Below are positions 41,501 through 50,547 of a stretch of DNA of 64,000 nucleotides, piece after piece. How positions within the stretch are numbered: the first letter of the stretch is position 1; each line of letters starts with the position of its first letter. The translations under genes and the position numbers were made by a program. The stretch is from Paroedura picta (lineage: Eukaryota > Chordata > Lepidosauria > Squamata > Gekkonidae): the NCBI RefSeq assembly GCF_049243985.1, contig NC_135369.1:26768765-26832764 (forward strand). Direction: 5' to 3'. The notes under the pieces are model-generated. The model did not search any database and was not told where the DNA came from. It saw nothing but the letters and a program-made list of their open reading frames with translations.

Positions 41501-44500
41501 CCTCCTCCTCTGAGCACTGCTGAAGGCACCATAATCATTGAAAATGACAGTATTAAAACATGTGGTGTTAAAACCTGACTACAAAACAAAGCAGACCATT
41601 AAAAAGCTGGTAAGATAAACGTGTAATTAAAAAGCCTGGATAAGAATTGGTGTTACAGTCTGGAGCCTAAATGATAGTAAAGTAGCCAAAAGGTGAGCCA
41701 CAAGGGAGATGCTGTTTCACCGGAGAGGTGCCACTATGGTAAATGCCCTGTCTCTAGTTGCCCCCCACCTGACCTCAGAAAGTGGGGGCACAGAGAGCAG
41801 GGCTGGAGAGGCAGACCTTAACTACCAGCTGAATAGTACAGGAAGTTATGGTCCCTTTAGGTACCCTGCCCCCAAGCCATTTAGGGCCTTAAAGACAAAA
41901 CTCAGCATTCTGAATTGAGCCTGGAAATAGATCTTGTCAGCACAGGGGTGATATGATACAATCCCTGTGACCAATTCCTGACAGTAACCTGGCCACTAAT
42001 TGGACTAATTGAAGTTTCTGAACCCTCGTCCAAGGCAGCCCCCCTTCAGAGCACATTGCATTCATCTAACTTGGATGCAATCAGCATAAGGATCACTGTC
42101 GCCAGATCCCCCCTTCTCAGGAATGGCCACAGTTGGCAAATCAGCTGCAGTCGATAATAGGTACTGTGTGTCACAGAGGAGACCTGAGCCTCCCATTGTA
42201 GGACTGGATAGAGTTGCACCTTCAAGGCATAAATCTACTCTTTCAGGGGGCTACAATCCCCCTCCAGGGCAAGCTGGCTCTGCAATCAACAAGCAGCTCC
42301 TCCATGGACCATCAGCACCTCAGCATTTCCAGGGAAGGCCAGTATCTTGCCAAATAAAGCCACAGTCACTTGCCACAGTGTTAATTGCTTGTGAAAGAGC
42401 CTCCAGCAGAAATTCAAGGCACAGGGTAAACACAAGAGGAGACAGAATGGCTGGGACAAGGCTCTTCAGCTCCAACAAAGAAGAATGCCTTCATATTGCC
42501 ACTGTTTAAGGGTGGTTTATCCGCACCAAAACAGAACAAAAACCTCTAACAGCATGAGACCCAAAAGCGCTACAAACATTTGTACAGTTTCACGATCTGG
42601 GCCACATCATCTAGTCCAGGGGTAGTCTGGCAGGGGCTCCTGGGAATTGTAGTCCATGGACATCTGGAGGGCCGCAGTTTGACTACCCCTGATCTAGTCA
42701 CTGGAACAATAATAACCCTGAAAATTATTTTTTTTTAATCAAGATTCTAGTCTTTGTGACTGAGAGAGGCATATTTTCAAACTTGTGAAACAAACAGAAC
42801 ATCAACCATATTCTGGATTAGGATGTCAAAGGTCACATAAGAGGACTTGGGGAGAGAGAGATGCTACCTACTTGCAGTTGCAAATACCAAGTATCCCTTT
42901 TATTCTTAAGTGGGAAAAAAATCCTAGAGGAAATCTAAAATAAAAAAGAACTTCCCTGTAACAACTGCAAATTCACAAAAAAAAACAACCCAAGAATCCA
43001 GGCAAATTCCTTCCATTTATGGGGTACACTCAAACTGCAAATGTCTAGGTTTTTCTGGCTGCAGAATTCTAAAAGCTGCTGACAACAGCATTTCAAAAAG
43101 GGCGATACTAGTGTTTTTCTCACCATCCCCCTTTAAGAATTACTGGTTTAGCAAACATTGCACAAGAGCTTGGAAAGCAACAAGCTGCATGCACATTTTG
43201 AAGAGCAATAGGCAGATAGGCCAGGCATCTGCAAATGAAACATGGGTGTGGCTGGTTTCTGAAGGTTCACACAACATCCCCTTCTAACTGACAACATGGC
43301 CAACATTTAAGGCACCACTGACCGTGAGGGTGCTGGCTAAGTGTGGGGTCGCTCCTAGGAGCTTGCAGCTTGTAGTTCAGATATCCAGCTAGGTCTTTGA
43401 CCCACACCGAAGGATTCTCAGGGAACATTTTCAAGCTCTTATCCAGCTCCTTCTGGAGTTCTGACAAATCAAGCTGCAAAAAAAGAAGAGTTAAAAGAAC
43501 ATTGGGGAAGGAAACAACTGGCATTATTGTCAGGATCTGGAGCCCTTTTGCAAAGAAACTTGCAGAAAGGGGGTTCAAAGGAGGAGGCAGTACAAAGCTG
43601 CCTTTTCCAGAATCAAGTTGTTAGTCCATTTCGCTCAACCTGACTCTGTTTTGAGCGGGGGGTTGGACCAGATGGCCTGTATAGTCTCTTTCAATTCTAT
43701 GATTCTAATCATGCCCTTTCTGATGTGCAGAGCCCAAAGGATGGTTAGTCCTTCCTCAGCACCTGCTACTGGAGATCCTGGACTGCACCTTGGACCAGCT
43801 GCCTACAAACCATGGCCCCCCCACCCGTGGAGATTCAGCCGTCAGCTTCTATCTCCCTACACCTCTCTCAGGATAAATGCAATCGCTTTCACTTCCAAGA
43901 TCCAACTCTAATTTCAATGTGGCATCTTTATCTAAAGATTGAGAGAGGCTGATGCTGCAAGAGCTTCAAGCAGAAGGAAAAGGACAATCAAGTCGTTGGG
44001 AGCCTCCATGACTCAGGGACTGCCCCTCTCTTCAAAGGTCATGATGGAACGTGTACCAAGAGTAACCACCAGGCATCAAGGAACTAAAGCATTCTTGGAA
44101 GCTCTGGGCATTTTCACAAATGCTAAATAACGCAGTTTTAATCCATAAAAGGAACAAGATTTACTTTAATATGAGCTTCTGTGAATTACCGTTCTTGAAA
44201 ACTCATATTTAAAAGATGTTAGCATTTAAAGAGCTGCTCGACGTTTTTTGACCACTCGAGAGTAACACAGAACACTTGGAATTAGCTTCTCTAGACATAC
44301 TGAATGGCTATTTCCTTGCCTCTGTTTTACCAAGCTACGTTTTTTAAACAATTGCAGTAGACCCTGAGTCCAAGAGTGGACCAAACAGACCTGAGGACAG
44401 AAATGCACACAGAATAAAGACAAATGCTACTCTAGGCTAACTACTTGGCAGCAAAGCTTCCTCTTTCTGTACCACCAGACCTTCTGGAATGACCGTTCAA

Positions 44501-45797
44501 AGACACTGCCCCATAAGCAGCCAAGAGGCTGGATGAGGAGGCAGTATCGGGGAAATCTGCTTCTTGCATTATCAACAAGATCACTTCCCAAATATCAGTA
44601 ATCAAGCTGCTAAAAGCCAGAGAATAGGGGTTTTGGATACAAAGCAACAGTTTACAATATTGTAAAAGGCCAATACAGATACTTTCCTACTCCTCCAGTC
44701 CTACAGCACACTAACCAGGCTATGCTTTAAAGACAAGGTGTTCTTTTCTATGTCCATCAGCTGCAAATGTTCCCTCCCACAGTGGAGGCAATGGAGCATT
44801 TACAGCTCAGTTCACACACTTTTGTATGTGCAGCTGGTTCAAGCAGGGACTGCAAGACTCCAACATTAATTTCTTCTAAGCTTCCTCCTACAGACAACTG
44901 TTTTGGGACAAGCAACAAACTCACTTAAAATTCCTTCAGCATGTTTTCAATAAATCATTAGTCATATGAACAGCTGCAAAGAAAGGGGGCAAGAAGGTCA
45001 ACATCCACCACCTAGCTGCTGTCTGAAATTTTGAATCTGGCGTTCACTTTGGGTAAACAAGTATTGCTCCCACACAGGTGGCGATCAAGACCAGCAGCCA
45101 GTAAGACAACTTGTTCTGGGGCTACACTGTCACCTGCAGTACACGAGCCTTCGGGGAGTGGCAGGATAAAAATCCAATCCAACAAATAAATATAAATAAA
45201 AATAAAGGCAGCACTTACCGCTTTCAGCGCATCTTCTAATGACCGGAATTGGCCTTGTTTGTGCCCCAAATCTCCAGCCGATGGCTTCTTGGCGGGCTTT
45301 CCCAGGTTTTGCTTTTTCTGCTGCGGCTGCTGCCCAGGGGGTGGGGGCACCTGCTCTTTATTCTGCTTTTTCACGGTCTTCTCGAAGGCGAGCTCATAGA
45401 GGGTTTCCGACGGCGCCAGAGGCACTACAGAAAAGGCAAGCCAGAGATGAGTTAGCCACCTTCCTCTCCACCGGGCAAGCTGCAGGTGGGATACCAGAAC
45501 TGCTGGAGAACCCAGCTGCGTTGGCCTCAGCTGTCATCCCAACTCAGACACACAAAAACCCCAAACCGAGAGGGTGGGGCCATCGCACTCCCCCATATAT
45601 CCCGGTAGACTGCCTGGCAACAGGGAGGTTCCACTGACAAGCAACACAGCCCTCCCATCTTCCCCTCACTCACGGGGTGGGGCCAGGCCACGGCCCCCAT
45701 TGGCCTCGCCCAGTGCTTTCCGTCCCCCGGGCCCACTGCCACCGCCTCCCGGGGCCCGCCGGGTCGGCTTCCGAACCACTTCCCAGCGCGCCGCCAT
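26418..45797 (-). CDS. TMEM214: TMEM214, ER transmembrane protein 214
   Basis: ER membrane protein reported to anchor procaspase-4 and promote apoptosis under ER stress. Seventeen coding exons join in frame to 682 codons (human 689): 45674-45797, 45219-45424, 43323-43473, 40243-40377, 39931-40013, 39198-39303, 37325-37406, 35968-36069, 34284-34425, 32957-33048, 32054-32102, 31051-31164, 30806-30923, 30424-30520, 28511-28679, 27483-27634 and 26418-26544. The start MAARWEVVRK is the first ATG in frame and matches human RWEVVKK. The N-terminal 100 residues are basic and proline-rich and contain KKQNKEQVPPP. Residues 110-420 form the conserved helical domain (GESLHGYRICIQA, MHPNLTKGFGMIGPKDFFP). 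Hydrophobic segments near residues 474-494 and 605-628 match the two human membrane spans. No breaks are seen; the copy looks functional. Confidence 0.97.
27483..27634 (-). CDS. TMEM214: TMEM214 coding exon 16, second hydrophobic segment
   Basis: LQTHLPDFVLHLAEYLKELL, then LFLMRNYLLPAVDYVAGM. The donor CAA|GTGAGC reads in frame as AAG TGA, so intron retention would end the protein here. Confidence 0.94.
28511..28679 (-). CDS. TMEM214: TMEM214 coding exon 15
   Basis: WLEANVPLYYSHMVTVLGPN, then LVWAKTNETAM and QLAWLGDNLPRLIEW. The acceptor is CCGTTCCAG and the donor is TGG|GTAAGG. Confidence 0.95.
29560..30175. mobile_element. hAT-like element split by a SINE
   Basis: The left part (ATTTCCAACCAGGGTTCCC, AAGGGGTTCGGTAGC) and the right part (CTGGGGTTTCTCAAAGCC, TTCAGGGGTTCC) resemble the element near 11.6-11.9 kb. 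A Sauria SINE sits between them, flanked by a target duplication. Confidence 0.5.
29752..30037 (+). repeat. Sauria-type SINE with target-site duplication
   Basis: The head GAGCCTCTTGTGGCGCAGAG includes the A box; the B box GGGAGTTCAATCCC follows. The body is as at 23765, and it ends CAGGGGATACC plus three ACCTTT-like units. The 9-bp repeat GCCAGTCAC occurs at 29743-29751 and 30038-30046. It is complete. Confidence 0.95.
30424..30520 (-). CDS. TMEM214: TMEM214 coding exon 14
   Basis: ASASAHILRDSGILSASQQA, then NKVSNYSFKGY. The donor is CAG|GTCAGT. Confidence 0.94.
30566..30701. mobile_element. Full-length 136-bp foldback hAT MITE
   Basis: The ends are the same as at 22170 and the length is identical. 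The target duplication GGGAGAAT lies at 30558-30565 and 30702-30709. It is in a TMEM214 intron 104 bases upstream of the end of exon 13. Confidence 0.95.
30806..30923 (-). CDS. TMEM214: TMEM214 coding exon 13, first membrane span
   Basis: The hydrophobic stretch WFRLLLVILVFTTGFLM is followed by HDIRTHGSFE. The acceptor is TATTTTAAAG and the donor is AAG|GTTAGT. Confidence 0.95.
31051..31164 (-). CDS. TMEM214: TMEM214 coding exon 12
   Basis: MRKSLQEMVHSFKVTNEEL, then NAQDVAACRSTCK. The donor is AAG|GTATAT. Confidence 0.94.
31612..31890 (-). repeat. tRNA-headed CORE-like SINE
   Basis: On the plus strand it starts AGAAGAGTTGGTTCTTATATG and ends with the complement of a tRNA head (AACCACTACACCAAGCTG). 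It includes CAAGGTCACCCAGCTGGCTG. Confidence 0.75.
32054..32102 (-). CDS. TMEM214: TMEM214 coding exon 11
   Basis: A 49-base exon encoding LLLNHLWESLDSIPKK. The acceptor is CTCCCTAG. The donor AAG|GTTTGC is non-optimal. Confidence 0.93.
32957..33048 (-). CDS. TMEM214: TMEM214 coding exon 10
   Basis: LLNCLTDCLNLDPLSFSVWR and QLYIKHLSQS. The donor is TAG|GTGCGA, which is weak. Confidence 0.93.
33318..33530 (+). repeat. Probable RTE/BovB-like LINE fragment
   Basis: TGCTGTCAAGCAGCTTCTGA, GATGACCCTGTGAAATAATG, CAGCCTTGCTCAGGCCTTTC and CCTCTTTTCCTAGC resemble a common squamate BovB-like 3' segment. The class is from memory. Confidence 0.45.
33610..33890 (+). repeat. 5S-rRNA-derived SINE with LINE-like tail
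   Basis: TTGATCTTGAAAGCTAAGC and GGTTAGTGTTTGGGGGAGAG correspond to 5S rRNA internal-promoter sequence (GATCTCGGAAGCTAAGC). GTTGCTATGCAGAGGCAGAC and a tail with GACCCTGAGCCG follow. Confidence 0.7.
33893..33992. mobile_element. hAT MITE, GTGGCTCTCCAG subfamily
   Basis: AACTGTGGCTCTCCAGATG at the left is complementary to the right side (CCAGAGAGCCACAGTTTGG) and ends CCACCCCTG. The left terminus is missing. Confidence 0.65.
34284..34425 (-). CDS. TMEM214: TMEM214 coding exon 9
   Basis: LQEQLRQSYPRLKVLAFGAK, then TTLHTYFPSFLSRT. The acceptor pyrimidine tract is a CT microsatellite. The donor is GAG|GTGAGG. Confidence 0.95.
34431..34456. repeat. GA microsatellite forming a splice-acceptor pyrimidine tract
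   Basis: GA repeats on the plus strand read as CT on the minus strand. They end directly before TTTCCTCAG at the TMEM214 exon 9 acceptor. Confidence 0.95.
35385..35525 (-). repeat. MIR/CORE-like SINE fragment
   Basis: On the minus strand GGATCTGGGAGACCTGGGTT, CGAATTCCCACTCTGTC. This is the same family as the copies at 5670 and 11898. Confidence 0.55.
35968..36069 (-). CDS. TMEM214: TMEM214 coding exon 8
   Basis: MHPNLTKGFGMIGPKDFFP and LDFAFMPNNSLPP. The acceptor is CTTTCTTACAG and the donor is CAG|GTATGG. Confidence 0.95.
36628..36852 (-). repeat. tRNA-headed CORE-like SINE, truncated
   Basis: On the plus strand it starts GAAGAGTTGGTTTTTATACA and includes GGAGTCTCAAAGCAGCTTAC and CAAGGTCACCCAGCTAGCTG. 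The tRNA head is lost. Confidence 0.7.
37325..37406 (-). CDS. TMEM214: TMEM214 coding exon 7
   Basis: VWLSIMLPVLGIKSLSPYA and ITYLDRLL. The donor GAT|GTGAGT splits a Met codon. Confidence 0.95.
37735..37850 (-). repeat. L2-type LINE tail
   Basis: TTATTATTTTATTTATTAGC then CTCTCCCTGGAGGCTCAAGG, the reverse complement of the L2-like 3' tail seen elsewhere. Confidence 0.6.
39198..39303 (-). CDS. TMEM214: TMEM214 coding exon 6
   Basis: YLELLRSYQTRPAKCLTIMW and ALGQAGFADLTEGLK. The acceptor is TTTTTGCCTCAG and the donor is AAAG|GTAAGT. Confidence 0.95.
39931..40013 (-). CDS. TMEM214: TMEM214 coding exon 5
   Basis: GESLHGYRICIQAVLMDRPK and ATVNLGK, nearly identical to human. The donor is AAG|GTGAGC. 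Confidence 0.95.
40243..40377 (-). CDS. TMEM214: TMEM214 coding exon 4
   Basis: DYPYCLVSKELRNIIRSLL, then LELFFDHCIYTMLQELEKTP. The acceptor is GGCTGCAG and the donor is CCTG|GTGAGA. Confidence 0.95.
40980..41490. other. CpG-rich block inside a TMEM214 intron, origin unknown
   Basis: This is a sharply bounded GC- and CpG-rich stretch in otherwise AT-richer intron. GGCCTTCTCTCGGCCCC occurs twice (about 41283 and 41382), and a plus-strand frame is open for 184 codons (40933-41487). The block ends with a 12-bp inverted repeat, GCCCATTTTATT and its complement, at 41442-41469. It could be a LINE or SINE 5' region, an orphan CpG island or a retained promoter. Confidence 0.5.
41630..42500 (+). mobile_element. 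L2-type LINE 3' region, degraded
   Basis: It contains AGCCATTTAGGGCCTTAAAG, GACAAAACTCAGCATTCTGA, TGATATGATACAATCCC and TTGCATTCATCTAACTTGG, the reptile L2-like untranslated region. No coding frame is intact. Confidence 0.6.
42617..42691. mobile_element. Foldback hAT MITE, 75 bp, internally deleted
   Basis: The left end CAGGGGTAGT joins directly to the second half of the element. The target duplication ATCTAGTC lies at 42609-42616 and 42692-42699. Confidence 0.92.
43323..43473 (-). CDS. TMEM214: TMEM214 coding exon 3
   Basis: LDLSELQKELDKS, then VKDLAGYLNYKLQAP and LSQHPH. The donor is ACG|GTCAGT. Confidence 0.95.
43618..43705 (+). mobile_element. CR1 LINE 3' tip
   Basis: GGGGGGTTGGACCAGATGGC, then TTCAATTCTATGATTCTAAT. 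Confidence 0.8.
45219..45424 (-). CDS. TMEM214: TMEM214 coding exon 2
   Basis: Encodes LAPSETLYELAFEK, KKQNKEQVPPP, a lysine- and glutamine-rich low-complexity stretch and FRSLEDALKA. The acceptor is TTTTCTGTAG and the donor is GCG|GTAAGT. Confidence 0.95.
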
Positions 45798-46200
45798 TGG
45801 GCACCCTCCTCCCAGCTGCCTTTCCTGAGGAGACCCAGCAGCAGCGCGCACGCGCTAGAAGGGAGAGGCAGAAAGGAACAGAACGCGTCCGCACGCCCCG
45901 GAGGCCACGCCCTGAAGCCTCCCTGATTGGCTAGCCCGGCGACCCTCCCCCTACGCGCGGTCCCGATGGCTGTGCTAGCTTTGCCACGTCCTCTCTCTGG
46001 TCCGCCCCCAACGGCCACGTGATATACAGGAGGCCCGCCTCCTTCCAGGGCAGCCCGCGCCCACTTTTGAGGCTGTCCGTTTCTACATTTCCCCAGGATC
46101 CGCCTTTCCCCCGCGCCGAAGCCGCCGGGTCGCATTTCCGCCCTCATCGCTTCGGAGCGCAGGGCCCTGCCCCGAAGCGCTTCCTATGGAAATTGTTCTG
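45660..46200 (-). promoter_or_regulatory. TMEM214 CpG-island promoter
   Basis: A CpG-rich block spans the first exon and its upstream sequence. A CCAAT box (ATTGG on the plus strand) lies at 45926-45930 and an E-box CACGTG at 46016-46021. No TATA box is seen. The start site is presumably between 45800 and 45930. Confidence 0.7.
45674..45797 (-). CDS. TMEM214: TMEM214 coding exon 1
   Basis: MAARWEVVRKPTRR, a glycine-rich stretch, then KALGEANGG. The donor is CCCC|GTGAGT. The frame is open upstream to a GTG, but no ATG precedes this one. Confidence 0.9.
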
Positions 46201-46623
46201 ACAAAAAGTTGAAGGCGGCTTTCTTATCAGCCGCACGTGTTTAGGTTTCTTTTCAGCAGGCAAAGGGGCTCAGAGAAGATGGGGAATGGGGCTTTGGAGG
46301 CACCGCCCTGGTATTCCCAGGGGTTATTCGGACACACGGGACAGTCAAGGCCACGTCGCTTGAAGGAGCAGGAAACTTTGAAAGGCTGACAGCGAAGAAC
46401 AGGAGTGGTGACGAGCGCAGAGATGAAGGCTCGTGTGTAACAAGGAATGCCAGGCTATAGCCGTCTTTGAAGATGAGGCGTTCTGAAACAACTAGGAAAC
46501 TACTGTTAAACAGGAACCTGGCAAGGGGAGGTCAGAACCTACTGCAGAAAGAGCTGGTGAAGGGTAGTGAGCAACCAAAGGCCAAAAGACTGTTGTACGA
46601 ATAGGGGCGGGGGGAGTAGCTTT

Positions 46624-47799
46624 GTTTAAATCTTAGCCTAGGTTCTTGCTAAAACTGCAGTTGGCACATGCTTTTAGAAATATCTCACTTCTATCTGCTG
46701 GGGTAGTCAACCTGTGGTCCTCCAGATGTCCATGGGCTACAATTCCCATGAGCCCCTGCCAGCGTTTGTACTACATGAACATCTGGAGGACCACAGGTTG
46801 ACTATCCCTACTCTACAACAAAAGCTCTTTTTTGCACCAGCGTGTTTCTACTCACATGCAAACTGACTAAATTGATTTGACCACAGAAAGCACTATTAGG
46901 TCATCAACCAAGATTTCATTAGTTGACCCACTGGGTTATAAACCAGCCTGTGTAAGTGCCCTAGTCTAGCTGGAGTACAGGAGTAATTGATCTACTCACT
47001 CTACAAAAATTGCTCACTTTGGAGAGCAGCTGAGGAAGTGAAATGTTTTGATTCTTGCATCTAATTCGAATTTGGTACTGAAAACATTTACAGAGGCTCT
47101 CAAGGGGACATGACTTTATTAATTAAAATATGTGGCAAGGCAGAATGTGTGTGCAGCAGAATAGGCGTGGAACAAGCAAAACCCCACCAAATCTGCCTTA
47201 GTTATGAACTTTCTATTACTCTTAATCAGCCTCAGAGAGAGGAACTAGTAGCTGTGCAAGCTGGAAAAATATCCATCCAGTGAGTGGACATGCTTCTGTT
47301 GCATTAAAAAAAACTTGGTGCTTTGTATGTCTCTCTCTTTACCCAGCAGCCTCCTGCACAGTGCATGCACTCTGCAGACTGGAACAGCGCATACAGAGCT
47401 CATGAACAACCACCAAGGAAATAGTTGCTGTTCCCCTTTCTCCGGGTAAATGCTTTGCTGGCAGTTGGACTCTTATCTTCCAGCCAGCCAGAGTGGAAAA
47501 GGACCTTTGATCTACATACCTGAGTCAAACTTCATAGCTGAGACACAGCAGCTGGGCCCGGATGGCTTAACTATCCATTCCAAAACAAAACAGGCTATAT
47601 TGCCTGTTATATTGCATGCAGCAAGAGTGCCACTGTGTGGCCAAGGCAAGAAATAATAGGTTGTAACTCTGCACATCTCCACTGAATATACTAATCTGTT
47701 ATTAAGAGAAGAGCCTTGCTATCAGACAAAAGGCCCGATTTCCCACTAGGTCCATCCACAAGCAGGAGTTTTAGCAAGAACCTAGGCTAAAATTTAAAC
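46624..47799. repeat. 33-bp inverted repeat pair 1.15 kb apart
   Basis: 46624-46656 and the reverse complement of 47767-47799 agree at 32 of 33 bases (core TTAGCCTAGGTTCTTGCTAA). They may be the termini of an unrecognised DNA transposon. A hAT MITE lies inside. No target duplication is clear. Confidence 0.7.
46698..46810. mobile_element. Foldback hAT MITE, diverged
   Basis: GGGGTAGTCAACCTGTGGTC at the left is complementary to GGACCACAGGTTGACTATCC at the right. No clear target duplication is visible. Confidence 0.8.
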
Positions 47800-48934
47800 T
47801 AGGTCCCCTGTTCTTTAACTTCTGTAATGGATTTTGCTACAGAACATGAAGATTTCAGTTAGATATTATGGCTAATAGAGGCAAATAGAAAGTCCTAAAT
47901 TCACATTCAATTCCTGACATTTCTAGGTATTTTTTTTAAAGGATCAAGTTACAGGTGATGTGATAGACATTTGTCTGAGAATCAGGAGAGATAATACTGA
48001 CTAAACAGACCAGTGGTCCTACTTGGTATAAGGCCTCTTCACACAACCTCCACGGACTTCCTAAATCCCCTTTTAAAACCAGTGGTCATCAGGACATTTG
48101 GAGACTCCATTCTGTAATTGTGACTTTGTGACATATGTCCTTTCTGGCTGTTAGTTGTCATGTATAATCAAGATGTCATCTATGTATGCAGAATAATTTT
48201 ATAATCTTATAAAAGAGAAAGATTAATCCTACCCCCCTAAAATAGGCCTAAATACTTTAGTTTTCCCTCATATCCTGAAAAGAAAGCTTTATCACAGGTG
48301 TGCTCCACATGCACACACCCGTTCACAGATCAATGGATTTGCAAACCTGCATAATGAGATAAGGGAAGGATGTCACTGTTCTTTAAGGACATTTTAGGAA
48401 ATGCTGAAAACAGAGCCAAGTGTTGGTTTTCTTCTTACCAAATATCTTGTTTCCTGTGTATCTCCACCTGGCCAAACAATATCCACATACAGCTTTGGAT
48501 CTTCCCTTCAAATTCTTCTGCAGTTAGCTAGCAAGGCAGACTCCATACAGTTGCAGCCATCTGTATCCTCCTATCTACTAAGGAACGGTGGAATTGGAGC
48601 TTGCTTGGGATAGGAACGAACAGCACAATTCAGGCCGTGCTTGACCACAGGGACTAGCACCATGGATATGAAAATGATTGGCCCAAAAAGAGAAGTCCTG
48701 GGACATGCTGGCCTCAAATCCCTCCAACCGCAGTGGGGGGGGGGGAGAGGTGGGTGACAAGGTGGCTCTTATAGTTACACTGTGACCTGAGTAGTTTTGC
48801 AGAAATGCCAGGTTTGAGCTAGGGAGAGAGGACCATTGTTTCCACACCTAAGAGAGACCTTGCAGGGTGTAAAAACAGTAGAGCAGTCCCGGAACGCAGC
48901 TGGGGAAAATAATTTTAAAGGCAAGCATGGTTGG

Positions 48935-49145
48935 ACAATGCCCTGACTAGGCTAGCCTGATCTTGTTAGATCTTAGAAGCTGTGCAAGATTGCTCCTGGT
49001 TAGTACATGGATGGAAGGCCACCAAGGAAGTCCAGGATTCCCATGCAGAGGCAGACAATGGCAAACCACCTTGAAACATCTCTTGCCTTTAAAGAGGGTT
49101 GCCATGAATCAGCTGCGACTTGATGACACTGTCCACTATCGCAGG
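48935..49145 (+). repeat. 5S-rRNA-derived SINE
   Basis: CTAGCCTGATCTTGTTAGAT, CTTAGAAGCTGTGCAAGATT and GGTTAGTACATGGATGGAAG follow the 5S rRNA gene (A box, intermediate element, C box). GAGGCAGACAATGGCAAACC and GCTGCGACTTGATGACACT follow. Confidence 0.8.
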
Positions 49146-49434
49146 ATGGGACAGCCTGGTCTTTATCTTGGAATCTGATTTCTGAGCAGCATGGTGCACA
49201 CACAAAGGGTGCACACACACCCCCCGTGACAAAAAGACAACTTCTCCCTCTGTAAAAAAGAAATGCCAAAGTAGGAGACAAAAGACTGCTGGTCTTCTCA
49301 AAGGTTCTGCAGGCACTTTCATCCCCCTGCCTTCTTGGAGGCCCTGAAGCGTGCCCTGGTCCCATCTGTCCACGAGGGCGGGCGGAAAAGTCTCTCAGAT
49401 GAACTCCAGAGCACAGACACACCGGGACAGGTTT

Positions 49435-50475
49435 TTAAACCACACAAGTTTTATTTTAAATAAAACGCAACACAGATGCAGGCTTTGCACACCGGTGTCT
49501 GTGATTGGACAGGCAATGCAAACAGGGAACGGGGTCAAGGCAGAGTCTGTGTGGCAATCTTGTCAAAACAGCATGAACTAAACCTTGGTGGGGCCAGAAC
49601 CATGGGTGGGGGAGGAGGCCCAAAGCCCCTCCTCGTTGGTAGAGTCCCAAGTGCAATTGGCTGGAACTCAAGTAAGAGGCATTTATGGAGACAGGTCATT
49701 CGGGGGGGGGGGGGCGTTTCCACTCACCCACCTGCCCTCAACTGCAAGGCTGCTGTGCCCCCCCCCCAGGTTCCACCCTGAAGCCCCAAACAGAATGAGC
49801 TCTCCTTTCCCTCCCCTTAAGCCCACTCGATATGTCAGAGCAGCCACATTCTCAGCAGCATCATTAAAATCCACCCTACCCCAATAAATAAATATTCCAA
49901 GTCCAACCCTTTCCCCACCCCCACCCCATGGAGCAAGCTTCCAGTTCTGCGCTTGGCCTCCGCCAGGCTCGGACACCCCCACCCCCAAAGCCAGGAGGGG
50001 GTGCCAAAGCTTGGCTCAGCATGAACACAACAGGCAAAGTGCTAGCGAAATCCAGTACGGAAAAATATACAAAGAATTTGTCTCTCAATATAATACAAGG
50101 GGGTTGGGAGCGCTCACACCCAAGACAACTGGAAAGAAAAATTCAATAAATAAGGAAGATGGGGGTGGGATGGGATAGGGCGAGGAGGGGAAGGAGCCCA
50201 GGGCACCATGCCAGGCGTCCTGCCCCACCACAGGCCTATTTACAGCACTGGTCTCCTCCCTCTACTGCTGCCTATTTACCATGTCATCGTGGGGCAGATC
50301 CTGCAGGATCTGCGAAACACACAGAAACCACTGTGGGCCTCTTGCATTGGTAAGAAACCTGTTATAATGTGTGGACTGTGCGGGACGAGGCTGTACAACG
50401 CAAAAACCTTAAATGTCCATGGTCAGTGAAGAGCATGGGGCGGTCTGTCATGGCAGACAGTGAGCGAGTGTGGAA
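49435..50475 (-). other. MAPRE3: MAPRE3 3'UTR
   Basis: It runs from the TAG at 50478-50476 to AATAAA on the minus strand at 49455-49450. It is about 1 kb, with G- and C-homopolymer runs near 49700 and 49762. Confidence 0.75.
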
Positions 50476-50547
50476 CTAGTATTCATCCTGGTCCTCCGGA
50501 TGCTGTTGCACATCCAGCTCATCGTCTTCTGGCGGGGCAAAGCCTTC
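50476..50547 (-). CDS. MAPRE3: MAPRE3 last coding exon
   Basis: [20 protein letters not shown], then DEY and stop. The acceptor is CCCTTGCAG. Confidence 0.97.
   Translation of the reverse strand, partial: EGFAPPEDDELDVQQHPEDQDEY

Larger units (their letters stand above)
26545..45218 (-). other. TMEM214 introns
   Basis: Apart from the repeats entered separately I see nothing to annotate in 26545-27482, 27635-28510, 28680-30423, 31165-32053, 32103-32956, 34426-35967, 36070-37324, 37407-39197, 40378-43322 and 43474-45218. A C run of about 18 at 33182-33199 and a short L2-like tail at 45140-45207 are present. Confidence 0.55.
46200..49430. other. Intergenic region between TMEM214 and MAPRE3
   Basis: No gene is seen. 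It holds a foldback MITE (46698), a 5S-derived SINE (48935) and a 33-bp inverted repeat pair (46624 and 47767). The rest is unremarkable AT-rich sequence. Confidence 0.6.

Noticed and set aside
45527-46147. 206-codon minus-strand open frame over the TMEM214 promoter
   Set aside because: It is in a different frame from the real first exon and is a by-product of high GC in the CpG island.
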